Of a stretch of DNA of 7,196 bases, positions 1 through 6,003 are shown in pieces. Within the stretch, counting starts at the first letter, position 1. Each line of letters opens with the position of its first letter. The DNA is from Caldithrix sp. (lineage in GTDB: Bacteria; Zhuqueibacterota; Zhuqueibacteria; Oceanimicrobiales; Oceanimicrobiaceae): assembly GCA_004357015.1 (NCBI GenBank), contig SMXE01000203.1, positions 1 to 7,196 of the forward strand, written 5' to 3'. The notes beneath the pieces are model-generated. The model saw only the letters and a program-made list of their open reading frames with translations, ran no database searches and had not been told where the DNA came from. Both the position numbers and the translations under genes were made by a program.

Positions 1-202
1 AATCCAGAATTTCGTTTTTTAGGCGGGTTCTTGAATACTTTAGTGTACGCCATCTTCTCGGAATCACCATTTCAATATTCATTCCAGCATTGGCAAGGGC
101 AGCCACGGTATTAACTAGTTGTTCCGAGTTAGCCTTCGGAACCGGTAAATGCTGGTCGGTGATATAGGTGATTTTTTTGCTTAAAGGGGAAGTGGAGGAC
201 AT
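1..202 (-). CDS. Glycosyltransferase, probable GT4 family, N-terminal fragment (3' end outside window)
   Basis: The visible 67 codons begin with ATG at 202 and stay open to the left edge. After a short polar start comes a first beta strand and loop reading KKITYITDQHLPVPKANSEQ, then a helix and second strand (LVNTVAALANAGMNIEMVIP). This is the usual opening of a GT-B fold glycosyltransferase of the GT4 group: strand, substrate loop containing P..S/N..Q, helix with A..L...G, strand. The nucleotide-sugar binding C-terminal half is outside the window, so donor and acceptor cannot be named. It starts 15 nt after the stop of the CDP-alcohol phosphatidyltransferase gene, with only a weak ribosome site, so the two are probably one transcript. 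A role in making a surface polysaccharide or glycolipid is inferred from this pairing. Other Rossmann-type enzymes are possible. Confidence 0.72.
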   Translation of the reverse strand, partial: MSSTSPLSKKITYITDQHLPVPKANSEQLVNTVAALANAGMNIEMVIPRRWRTLKYSRTRLKNEILD

Positions 203-217
203 GTCTTATTTCACGGG

Positions 218-1570
218 TCAGATTTTCCGGTTTGCAAGCGTGATCTGCAGTAGCCTGAACGTATGCCAGGCTGCGGTGGCGAACATCCACAGGCTTACCA
301 GGTAGAATGTCTCTCTTGCAAATCCAAGAATGATGCCGATCAGCATCACCCAGACATTGTTGTTCATCCGGCTACCAATGAGCCGCATGAACCGGTCGAT
401 ACCGGCGTAGTCGTAAATTTCACGGCCGTGCAGCTTCTTGAAAACGCCGGGCACGATGCGCTCTACCCAGTAGGAAATAAACAGGATCCAGGTAAAGGTA
501 GCCGCTGTGGAGGCAGGGTCGCCGCCCGAAAAGTGCCAGCCCAGCGCCAGGTACCAGAGGGCGTCGAAAACCGTGTCGCTGATGTGATCGAGCAGGTCGC
601 CGGCTTTGCTGAATTGCAGCTTCAGGCGCGCCAGCTTGCCGTCCACGCCGTCCAGGACGCCCTTGGTGGCGGCGAGTACAATGCCGGCCAGCAACTGGCC
701 TGTTGCGAACAAATAAACCGTGATGGCAGAAATCACAATCCCGGCCAGTGTGATCTGATTCGGGGTGATTGAAGTCCCTGACACCAGGCGGGTGATGGCA
801 AACTCCAGCGGCGGATGAATGTAGCTCGCGACAAAATCGTTGGTGCCTTTGTGAACCGTCTGGCGCAGGTATCTGTCCGCCTCCTGCAAGTGTGCGGGTT
901 CTTCAATCAGCAGCAGAAACGGCAAGATATTCCTGCGCAGGCTCTTTACGTAGGTATCGAATTCGGAGAGGTCGAGCGCTGCGAATGCCGGATCATTCCC
1001 GGTGTTTTTCAAGAAGCCTGTGAGGCTGTCCCCGCTTAGGTTGGCAGCTTGTTGCGAGCGCAACACAGCCGCACAGGCTGCGTTGACGCCATTGGGAGAG
1101 CGCACAGTACAGGACGTGTCACAGGCCAGCAATTGTGCGAGTACACGCTTGTCGTTCAGGGCATTCCCTTCGATGGCAACCATTGGCGAGGCCTCTTCTT
1201 GCAATGTTTTCTGCAATGAGGACAGAGCGCTTTGCAGCCCCGCTGCTTCATAAACGACGGACAGTGCCGGCGGCAGTCCCTGCGAGTAGTGTGCCTGTGG
1301 GTCGGTTTGACCGTTCGTCAAAATAACGAATTGCTGAATTCCCAGTTCGGCAAGCTCTCTAATGTTTCTTTCCAGCAGCGTAAGTCCCCAAAGTTTTTTA
1401 TTGCACATGGGGTGTCTGGCGTCGATCCAGGCTTTATTAACCAGTTTCTTCTCCCAATTTTCGATCAATTCTGCTCTGCAAAACGAACGCTGAATGTACA
1501 GCAATTTGTCTGCAAGATCAATACAATTTTTTTGGCCTCCGGTCGCTTCCATTCCGGTGATTACGCTCAC
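218..1570 (-). CDS. CDP-alcohol phosphatidyltransferase with degenerate nucleotidyltransferase-like N-terminal domain
   Basis: The protein has 450 residues from a GTG start at 1570; an in-frame ATG at codon 7 (1552) is an alternative, and neither has a clear ribosome site. The C-terminal half carries the complete CDP-alcohol phosphatidyltransferase signature: D307, D310, G311, A314, R315, G324, D328 and D332 (DGVDGKLAR followed by GDLLDHISD). These residues bind metal and the CDP-alcohol. About five or six hydrophobic helices lie between 270 and 438. Residues 60-150 resemble a sugar or inositol-phosphate nucleotidyltransferase (LTLLERNIRELAELGIQQFV, then MVAIEGNAL), and the junction with TPNQIT near 269-274 matches the layout of bifunctional IPCT/DIPP-synthase-like proteins. 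The glycine-rich NTP loop expected at the N-terminus is not seen, so that half may be inactive. The enzyme presumably joins a CDP-activated group to a second alcohol at the inner membrane; substrates are unknown. It heads the operon with the glycosyltransferase. Confidence 0.85.
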   Translation of the reverse strand: MSVITGMEATGGQKNCIDLADKLLYIQRSFCRAELIENWEKKLVNKAWIDARHPMCNKKLWGLTLLERNIRELAELGIQQFVILTNGQTDPQAHYSQGLPPALSVVYEAAGLQSALSSLQKTLQEEASPMVAIEGNALNDKRVLAQLLACDTSCTVRSPNGVNAACAAVLRSQQAANLSGDSLTGFLKNTGNDPAFAALDLSEFDTYVKSLRRNILPFLLLIEEPAHLQEADRYLRQTVHKGTNDFVASYIHPPLEFAITRLVSGTSITPNQITLAGIVISAITVYLFATGQLLAGIVLAATKGVLDGVDGKLARLKLQFSKAGDLLDHISDTVFDALWYLALGWHFSGGDPASTAATFTWILFISYWVERIVPGVFKKLHGREIYDYAGIDRFMRLIGSRMNNNVWVMLIGIILGFARETFYLVSLWMFATAAWHTFRLLQITLANRKI

Positions 1571-1599
1571 CCCATGGAAAATTTTTTGCGGATTTTGTG

Positions 1600-1630
1600 T
1601 TGTTTTTCTAAATGAAACACCGTTTATACT
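1600..1630 (+). promoter_or_regulatory. Possible sigma-70 promoter for the HemX-like operon
   Basis: TATACT at 1625-1630 is a good -10 hexamer. The only -35-like sequence is TTGTTT at 1600-1605, giving a long 19-bp spacer, so the match is weak. On the other strand the same spot reads TATAAA (complement of 1623-1628) and could serve the leftward gene, but no -35 box fits there. Transcription to the right would start near 1637 and leave a leader of about 70 nt containing the palindrome. Confidence 0.3.
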
Positions 1631-1656
1631 TGCTTTTCACCAAGTGTTTTCTTATT

Positions 1657-1673
1657 ATTTTCATAATGAAAAT
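1657..1673. promoter_or_regulatory. Perfect 17-bp palindrome, candidate operator
   Basis: ATTTTCAT and ATGAAAAT are exact reverse complements separated by a single A. The element sits midway in the divergent region, about 27 bp past the TATACT box and 34 bp before the HemX-like start codon. A short symmetrical site of this form is typical of a dimeric regulator's binding site. It has no GC-rich stem or T-run, so it is not a terminator. Confidence 0.45.
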
Positions 1674-1706
1674 GGCGAAGATTCACTATGTGAGGATGAT
1701 TCCATC

Positions 1707-2531
1707 GTGAAAGAACTGACGTACTTGCTTTCCTGGCTTGTTTTGCTGTTGTATGCGGTCTCTTTCTGGAACTACCTGCGTTATTTCAAAGAGAAAAGCG
1801 AGGCGCTCGCTCTCCAGATCCGGCGCTGGCTGCTCGTGGCGGTGTCCACCCACACAATCTACCTTGCGATGTTGACCTTTCTGACCGGACATCTGCCGGT
1901 GGGAAACACCTTCATGGTTCTTGCTTCATCCGCCTGGTTTTTTGTCGTGGTTTACCTGGTGCTGGAGGTCAGGTTGCACGAAATGACTATGGGGGTCTTC
2001 TTTTTGCCTGTGATCCTGCTGTTGCAGTTCATATCAAATTCGTTCATCGACGTCGATAAACCGCTAAATCCCATTCTCTCAGGGATGATGTTCGAGGTGC
2101 ACGTTGCGTTGATGATCTCGGCATATGCGGCCTTTACTATTTCCTTCATCACCAGCGTCATGTACATCCTGCTGTCGAGGGAGATGCAGTCCAAGCGGCT
2201 TGGCATTTTCTTCGAGAGACTGCCGTCTCTGCAATTTTTCGATAACCTGAGCAACCATGCGGTAAATATCGGACTGGTGATCGTCACCATCGGAATTGGG
2301 ATGGGTTTCTACATGGCGGCTGATGTTTGGGAAGGAAAGTGGGCGCTGGATCCGAAACTCCTGGCAGTGGTGGTTTCCTGGGGTATTTACCTGGTGCATT
2401 TCCTCACCAGAAAGTCGATTGGCTGGCAGGGCAAACGTGCCGCCATCGTGTCTGTGGTCGGCTTTAACTGGCTGCTATTCTCATTCATCATTGTGACGAC
2501 GTTCTTCTCGAAGATTCATAATTTTCAGTAA
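1707..2531 (+). CDS. HemX/CcsA-type cytochrome c assembly-like membrane protein
   Basis: The chosen GTG at 1707 gives 274 residues, the usual HemX length of about 270; GAGG at 1692-1695 is an acceptable though distant (11 nt) ribosome site. The reading frame is open to an ATG at 1494, but that would add 71 residues of low-complexity translation overlapping the divergent gene. Eight hydrophobic helices are visible, at about 3-21, 41-60, 67-88, 94-111, 132-155, 184-203, 216-234 and 245-268. Conserved histidines typical of the CcsA/CcmC/HemX heme-handling superfamily appear at H49, H132 (FEVHVALMISAYAAF), H184 and H231. The WWD-like loop is reduced: GKWALDPK at 210-217 keeps W and DPK but lacks the second Trp of YWSWDPK. 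It is followed 5 nt later by the HemA-like sigma-54 activator, echoing the hemX-hemA gene order of other bacteria. HemX is known to affect GluTR level in Bacillus; a sensory partner role here is inferred. A true cytochrome c assembly role is less likely, as no CcsB/ResB gene is nearby. Confidence 0.85.
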   Translation: MKELTYLLSWLVLLLYAVSFWNYLRYFKEKSEALALQIRRWLLVAVSTHTIYLAMLTFLTGHLPVGNTFMVLASSAWFFVVVYLVLEVRLHEMTMGVFFLPVILLLQFISNSFIDVDKPLNPILSGMMFEVHVALMISAYAAFTISFITSVMYILLSREMQSKRLGIFFERLPSLQFFDNLSNHAVNIGLVIVTIGIGMGFYMAADVWEGKWALDPKLLAVVVSWGIYLVHFLTRKSIGWQGKRAAIVSVVGFNWLLFSFIIVTTFFSKIHNFQ

Positions 2532-2536
2532 TCATT

Positions 2537-4495
2537 ATGCCTATTTTTTCTTGCGGCGTCCGCATGGACGCAAAGTCTCGTGCTGACTGCGATTTGAAAA
2601 TAGATTCGCATTTCATTCGGTCTGTTTCCGATGGCATTTCTGTTGAGGAAATGCTGCTGACCCGGCTGGATTCGTGTGTGGAATCTTTTATCCGGCTGAG
2701 CGACCGGGACGGCTTCGAGGCAACGTTTGTTAAGGCGGTGCAGAAAGCGTTGGGGTTGTCACTTGCGGATGTGGAAGCGCGCGCTTATCGCGCAGAAGGG
2801 GCAGTGGCGGTTAAACGGTTCCTCAATCGCGCCATGGGGTTGAACGAAGCTGGTGAGGTCGAGGGCCACATACACGAGTTCAGAACCGATTTTCTGCAAG
2901 CCCGTGAGACGGGTTTGATAGGCCCCTATTTCAACAGGCTGTATCAACGCGGCCTCTGGTTGGCAGAGAAAGCACGAATTGAATTCAATTTACAAAAGAA
3001 GGCTGTGTCGCCGGAGCTGGTTGTGTCGGATCTGGCACAGAAGATTTTTGGTGATCTGAAGGGGCATTCGGTTTTTGTGGCCGGCAACTCGGCAGAGTGC
3101 GAACCATTCTTGCAAAGGCTCGTTGCCCGCAATATTGGAGAGGTTTTCTTCTTGAATGGCGCCGGCCGAAAAAGCGTGCGCGGTATGTGTGATCAGTTTC
3201 ACGGCAAGATGGTTTCACGAGACGGTCTGGGGCAGATGCTTCGCTCGGTAGACCTGGTCCTCCTCTTCGATCAGGAAATGTTAGATCTGATAGTTGAGCA
3301 TGATCTATCCCGCGTGATGAGCACGCGCAACAATGCGCCGTTGCTCTGGGTTACCCTGCTCGAAGGCGGCGAAACAGCGACGAAGCAGCCGGATTTTTCA
3401 AAATTCTACAATGTTTACGCCTACAACCGAAATGACCTGCACGGGATTGTCGAGGCGAACTTGCGGGAGTATCAGAAGGTTATTCGGATCATAAACAGAC
3501 TGGTTGTAAAGGAGATCGACGACTTTTTCGACTGGGTCAACTCAAGCGACGAGTACCGCTTCGGCAACATCATCGGCAAGAGCGATGCGGTGCAGAAAAT
3601 TTTAGAGCTTATTGCCAGGATTTCTCAAACAGATATTTCCGTGTTGATCGATGGTGAAAGCGGGACCGGCAAGGAGTTGGTGGCCTTGGCCATTCACGCT
3701 CACAGCGGCCGTAGCGAGAAGCCTTTTGTTACGGTCAATTGTGGGGCGTTGCCGGAGGGCCTGCTGGAAAGTGAGCTCTTTGGTCACGTGAAGGGTTCAT
3801 TCACGGGCGCGACCAGCAACAAAAAAGGTCTCATCGAAGAAGCAGATCAGGGAACGATTTTTTTAGACGAAATTGGCGAGACCTCACAAGCCACGCAGGT
3901 CAAACTGCTGCGGTTTCTGCAGGAAGGGGAGATCAAGCCGGTTGGCAGTAATGAGACGCGCAAACTGGATGTTCGTGTTCTCGCGGCAACAAATCGGGAT
4001 CTCGAAAAAATGGTGGAGGAAGGGACGTTTCGCCAGGATCTGTTCTACCGTTTGAATGTGATCCAGATTACCGTGCCGCCATTGCGAGACCGGAGAGAGG
4101 ATATCCTGCCGCTGACGCAGTTCTTCGTTAAGAAATATTCAGATGTGACACACAAGACCGTGTACGGACTTGACGAGGGAGCCGATAAAAAGCTGAAAAG
4201 GTACCACTGGCCGGGCAATGTTCGTGAACTTGAGAATGCCATCGAGCGTGCGGTCGCGCTTTCCTCCGGCCAGGTGTTGACTGTTGAGGATCTGCCACCC
4301 GCCATTCTGGGGGCGGCGCCGGCCAGCAACAATCGTCATCCTGGCGGCGATCTTTCTCTCAAAGATCTGGAAAGACGCCACATCGCCGCTACCCTGGAGG
4401 AACACGATTGGAACTACGATCTGGTCACCAGAATTCTTGGTATTGGCCGGACGACCCTGTGGCGCAAGATGAAAGAATACAATATTTCAAATTAA
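2537..4495 (+). CDS. Sigma-54-dependent activator with a degenerate glutamyl-tRNA reductase (HemA)-like sensor domain
   Basis: The protein has 652 residues. The C-terminal part is a standard bacterial enhancer-binding protein: AAA+ domain about 343-575 with Walker A GESGTGKE (373-380), GSFTGA loop (420-425, a variant of GAFTGA that contacts sigma-54), Walker B IFLDE (441-445), sensor I near N486, arginine finger region FRQDLFYRL (498-506) and sensor II WPGNVRELE (558-566). A Fis-type helix-turn-helix ends it (LGIGRTTLWRKMKEY, 634-648). There is no receiver, PAS or GAF domain. Residues about 30-336 instead follow GluTR: a helical region with GLIGPYFNRLYQRGLWLAEK (126-145), a Rossmann-like region after SDLAQKIFGDLKGHSVFVAG (164-183), and the start of the spinal helix (YAYNRNDLHGIVEANL to FFDWV, 294-334). 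The catalytic STCNR, the GE.QI element and the GAGEMG nucleotide loop are all altered, so it is probably not an enzyme. ATG 2537 lies 5 nt after the HemX-like stop, consistent with coupled translation; ATG 2564 is an alternative. The ligand and targets are unknown. Confidence 0.9.
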   Translation: MPIFSCGVRMDAKSRADCDLKIDSHFIRSVSDGISVEEMLLTRLDSCVESFIRLSDRDGFEATFVKAVQKALGLSLADVEARAYRAEGAVAVKRFLNRAMGLNEAGEVEGHIHEFRTDFLQARETGLIGPYFNRLYQRGLWLAEKARIEFNLQKKAVSPELVVSDLAQKIFGDLKGHSVFVAGNSAECEPFLQRLVARNIGEVFFLNGAGRKSVRGMCDQFHGKMVSRDGLGQMLRSVDLVLLFDQEMLDLIVEHDLSRVMSTRNNAPLLWVTLLEGGETATKQPDFSKFYNVYAYNRNDLHGIVEANLREYQKVIRIINRLVVKEIDDFFDWVNSSDEYRFGNIIGKSDAVQKILELIARISQTDISVLIDGESGTGKELVALAIHAHSGRSEKPFVTVNCGALPEGLLESELFGHVKGSFTGATSNKKGLIEEADQGTIFLDEIGETSQATQVKLLRFLQEGEIKPVGSNETRKLDVRVLAATNRDLEKMVEEGTFRQDLFYRLNVIQITVPPLRDRREDILPLTQFFVKKYSDVTHKTVYGLDEGADKKLKRYHWPGNVRELENAIERAVALSSGQVLTVEDLPPAILGAAPASNNRHPGGDLSLKDLERRHIAATLEEHDWNYDLVTRILGIGRTTLWRKMKEYNISN

Positions 4496-4535
4496 TATCA
4501 TCCCAGACAATAGTGCAATCAAAGAAGTATCAAAT

Positions 4536-4556
4536 AGTCTTGCGCTGAAGATTTTT
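4536..4556 (+). terminator. Weak candidate intrinsic terminator of the HemX-like/activator operon
   Basis: AGTCTT (4536-4541) can pair with AAGATT (4548-4553), including one G-T pair, around the six-base loop GCGCTG, and is followed by TTT (4554-4556). It lies about 40 nt after the activator stop on the right strand. The stem is short and AT-rich, so termination would be inefficient. Confidence 0.3.
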
Positions 4557-4581
4557 AGAAGAATGGTCGATTGCTGAAATT

Positions 4582-4600
4582 AGTCAAAATAAGTCAAAAT
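4582..4600. repeat. Tandem duplication of AGTCAAAAT
   Basis: AGTCAAAAT occurs at 4582-4590 and again at 4592-4600, a 10-bp period with one intervening A. That is close to one helical turn, which would place both copies on the same face of the DNA. No function is recognised. Confidence 0.5.
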
Positions 4601-4687
4601 CTATATTTACCGAAACGCGGGTGAGTGAGCGTATTAATTACGCCATAAAACTTTTAAGAAATCGTTTTAAAAAAACAGACATCTTTT

Positions 4688-4709
4688 CAATATTCATGAC
4701 AATATTCAT
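4688..4709. repeat. Direct repeat of CAATATTCAT
   Basis: CAATATTCAT occurs at 4688-4697 and again at 4700-4709, separated by GA, a 12-bp period. It could be slippage or a pair of protein-binding sites. No function is recognised. Confidence 0.5.
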
Positions 4710-5245
4710 ACTATCTTATAGAAGCTGGAATGAAGCAATTTGATAAAAAATATTTAGATAGAATCATGGACGACTATTTAAGCAGTCAGCCATAACTGGT
4801 GCTCTCGGATCAGTTTTGGACCACAAACCTCCCTATCCAATAAATTCGTTATTTCTATGGTAAACCAAGGGTGCTGTCAATAGAGAAAACAGTCGTATCC
4901 GGCACTATTTTTGGTTTGAGATATTGAACAAGACTCATCTCAAGGGAGTCGACAACTGTGGAGTCCCGTACTTCTATAAAAATAGCGTCTGAGATAAAAA
5001 AAGCATAAGCAGCAATTATTGAATAGCCTCCATCATTTGGCAGAGGTTAGGGGCAGAGGCTTGGAAATAAGGGTAGAATGGTCAGCAATAACGTTGTAAG
5101 AAGCACGATTACTAAGAGCGAACAGCTCAATTCGGGTCAGCGGTGCGCCAGACCAAAAGAAATGGACTCTTATTTGATAATAGAAAACAAAGTGATAATG
5201 TAAAAAAAATTAATATTGTGCGGTTTCTGTGTCTGTGTGAAATTG

Positions 5246-6001
5246 CTATTCGGGCAGTTTGAAAATATACAATTCACTATCGGAATCACTTACAAGATAC
5301 AGGAGCTTCTTTTCTGCGTTTATGGCAAGGCCTTCCGGTTTCTTCACATCGACGATATATTTTACAATTTCCTGGCCGGCCAGATCGCATTGCCAGAGCG
5401 CCTGCGAGGCGTCGCTCAATATCCAGAGCAGGTCGGTTCCCTCGTCGTAGGCGATGGCAGAGTAGTCTTTGGCAAACGTGAGCTTGTGTTCGTTTCGCAG
5501 GGTGAGATCGGTGTCAATCTCGAGCAACAGCTTTGGCGATTTTTGGTTGACCACGAACAATGTCCTTGTTTTGGAGTTGAACGTGATTCCTTCCAACCCC
5601 TTGTTGGCACGCTTCTGTTTGACCGGGATGTGCCGGCGCAGCAGCTCATTGCCGAGTGTGTCTAACTGCACAATCTCTCGCTTCTTTTCTTCCACAACCC
5701 ACAACGTGCCGTCAGTGTTATTGTGCGCAACGCCTTCCAGATCCTCGCCGACATAAAGCAGCGAGTCGAGGGTGGCGCCGGACAGGTCGATCTTGTAAAC
5801 TCTGTTGGTGCGGTCGCTGACGGTCCACAGATGACAGCCACCAGTATCGAGGGCGAGTCCCGAGGGCTCCGGAATCTGCAGGGGATGCGTCGAAATCAGT
5901 TCCAGGTGTTTGGCTGTATCAGGATCGGAAGCACTGACCGGGTTAGAAAGGCAAAGCCATAAGCAAGACAAAAGTTTGGTTTTGAAAACCCGGCTCGTCA
6001 T
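5246..6001 (-). CDS. Secreted SdiA-regulated/YjiK-like beta-propeller protein
   Basis: The 251-residue protein begins with a signal peptide: basic MTSRVFKTK, a hydrophobic stretch to about residue 18, and a probable signal peptidase I site after PVSA (21-24). The mature part shows regularly spaced propeller-blade motifs: EPSGLALD (45-52), DLEGVAHN (87-94), GLEGITFN (135-142), SAIAYDE (181-187) and KPEGLAIN (221-228), each followed by a strand such as LWTVSD, LWVVEE, LFVVNQ, LWILSD or LYLVSD. This pattern and length fit the SdiA-regulated (YjiK) domain family, related to NHL-type propellers; its biochemical activity is not established. The protein is expected in the periplasm. Its ATG lies 2 nt after the DUF4956 stop and lacks a clear ribosome site, so translation is probably coupled. 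It is the last gene of the operon. Confusion with another NHL or phytase-like propeller is possible. Confidence 0.8.
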   Translation of the reverse strand: MTSRVFKTKLLSCLWLCLSNPVSASDPDTAKHLELISTHPLQIPEPSGLALDTGGCHLWTVSDRTNRVYKIDLSGATLDSLLYVGEDLEGVAHNNTDGTLWVVEEKKREIVQLDTLGNELLRRHIPVKQKRANKGLEGITFNSKTRTLFVVNQKSPKLLLEIDTDLTLRNEHKLTFAKDYSAIAYDEGTDLLWILSDASQALWQCDLAGQEIVKYIVDVKKPEGLAINAEKKLLYLVSDSDSELYIFKLPE

Positions 6002-6003
6002 AT

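Larger units (their letters stand above)
1571..1706. promoter_or_regulatory. Divergent intergenic control region
   Basis: These 136 bases separate the start of the CDP-alcohol phosphatidyltransferase gene (leftward) from the HemX-like gene (rightward). The region is AT-rich compared with both genes and must hold promoters for both directions unless a promoter lies inside a gene. It contains a perfect palindrome at 1657-1673 and a TATACT box at 1625-1630. No convincing sigma-54 promoter was found in it on either strand. Confidence 0.6.
4496..5245. other. AT-rich gene-free stretch between convergent operons
   Basis: About 750 bases with stops in all frames and no supported gene. It is visibly more AT-rich than the genes on both sides. 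It holds short direct repeats (4582-4600, 4688-4709, GGCAGAGG at 5039-5046 and 5052-5059), a weak hairpin with a T-run at 4536-4556, and a partial sigma-54-like match at 4901-4914. The operons on either side converge on it, so it must contain their 3' untranslated regions and transcription ends. A decayed mobile element or an unrecognised small RNA cannot be ruled out. Confidence 0.55.

Noticed and set aside
1589..1603. Possible sigma-54 promoter (GG, 10 bases, GT) upstream of the HemX-like gene
   Set aside because: Spacing fits but the -24 half (GCGGAT) is poor and the -12 has GT instead of GC.
263..1615. Several plus-strand open frames within the CDP-alcohol phosphatidyltransferase gene
   Set aside because: They are antisense shadows of a gene with a full family signature and resemble no protein.
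1494..1706. N-terminal extension of the HemX-like gene back to ATG 1494
   Set aside because: It would overlap the divergent CDP-alcohol phosphatidyltransferase gene and adds a segment unlike the family; GTG 1707 with GAGG upstream gives the normal length.
1688..1710. Minimal start-stop frames (ATG TGA at 1688, and a four-codon frame at 1696 ending across the GTG start)
   Set aside because: Such arrangements arise easily by chance and no ribosome site is placed for them, so a leader-peptide role is not supported.
4730..4795. 21-codon open frame starting MKQFDKKYLDRIMDDY
   Set aside because: It has no proper ribosome site or recognised family; length is within chance in AT-rich DNA. It could be a transposase N-terminal scrap but this cannot be supported.
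5135..5154. Hairpin GGTC...GACC with an inner GCG/CGC stem
   Set aside because: The stem is interrupted and is not followed by a T-run on either strand, so it is not a terminator.
5202..5212. T-run on the minus strand just past the propeller gene as a terminator
   Set aside because: No stable stem precedes the run of T; only the 6-bp AATATT palindrome is near.
5033..5215. Open frame of about 60 codons on the minus strand in the gene desert
   Set aside because: It has no start codon at its upstream end, no ribosome site, and its composition looks like chance translation.
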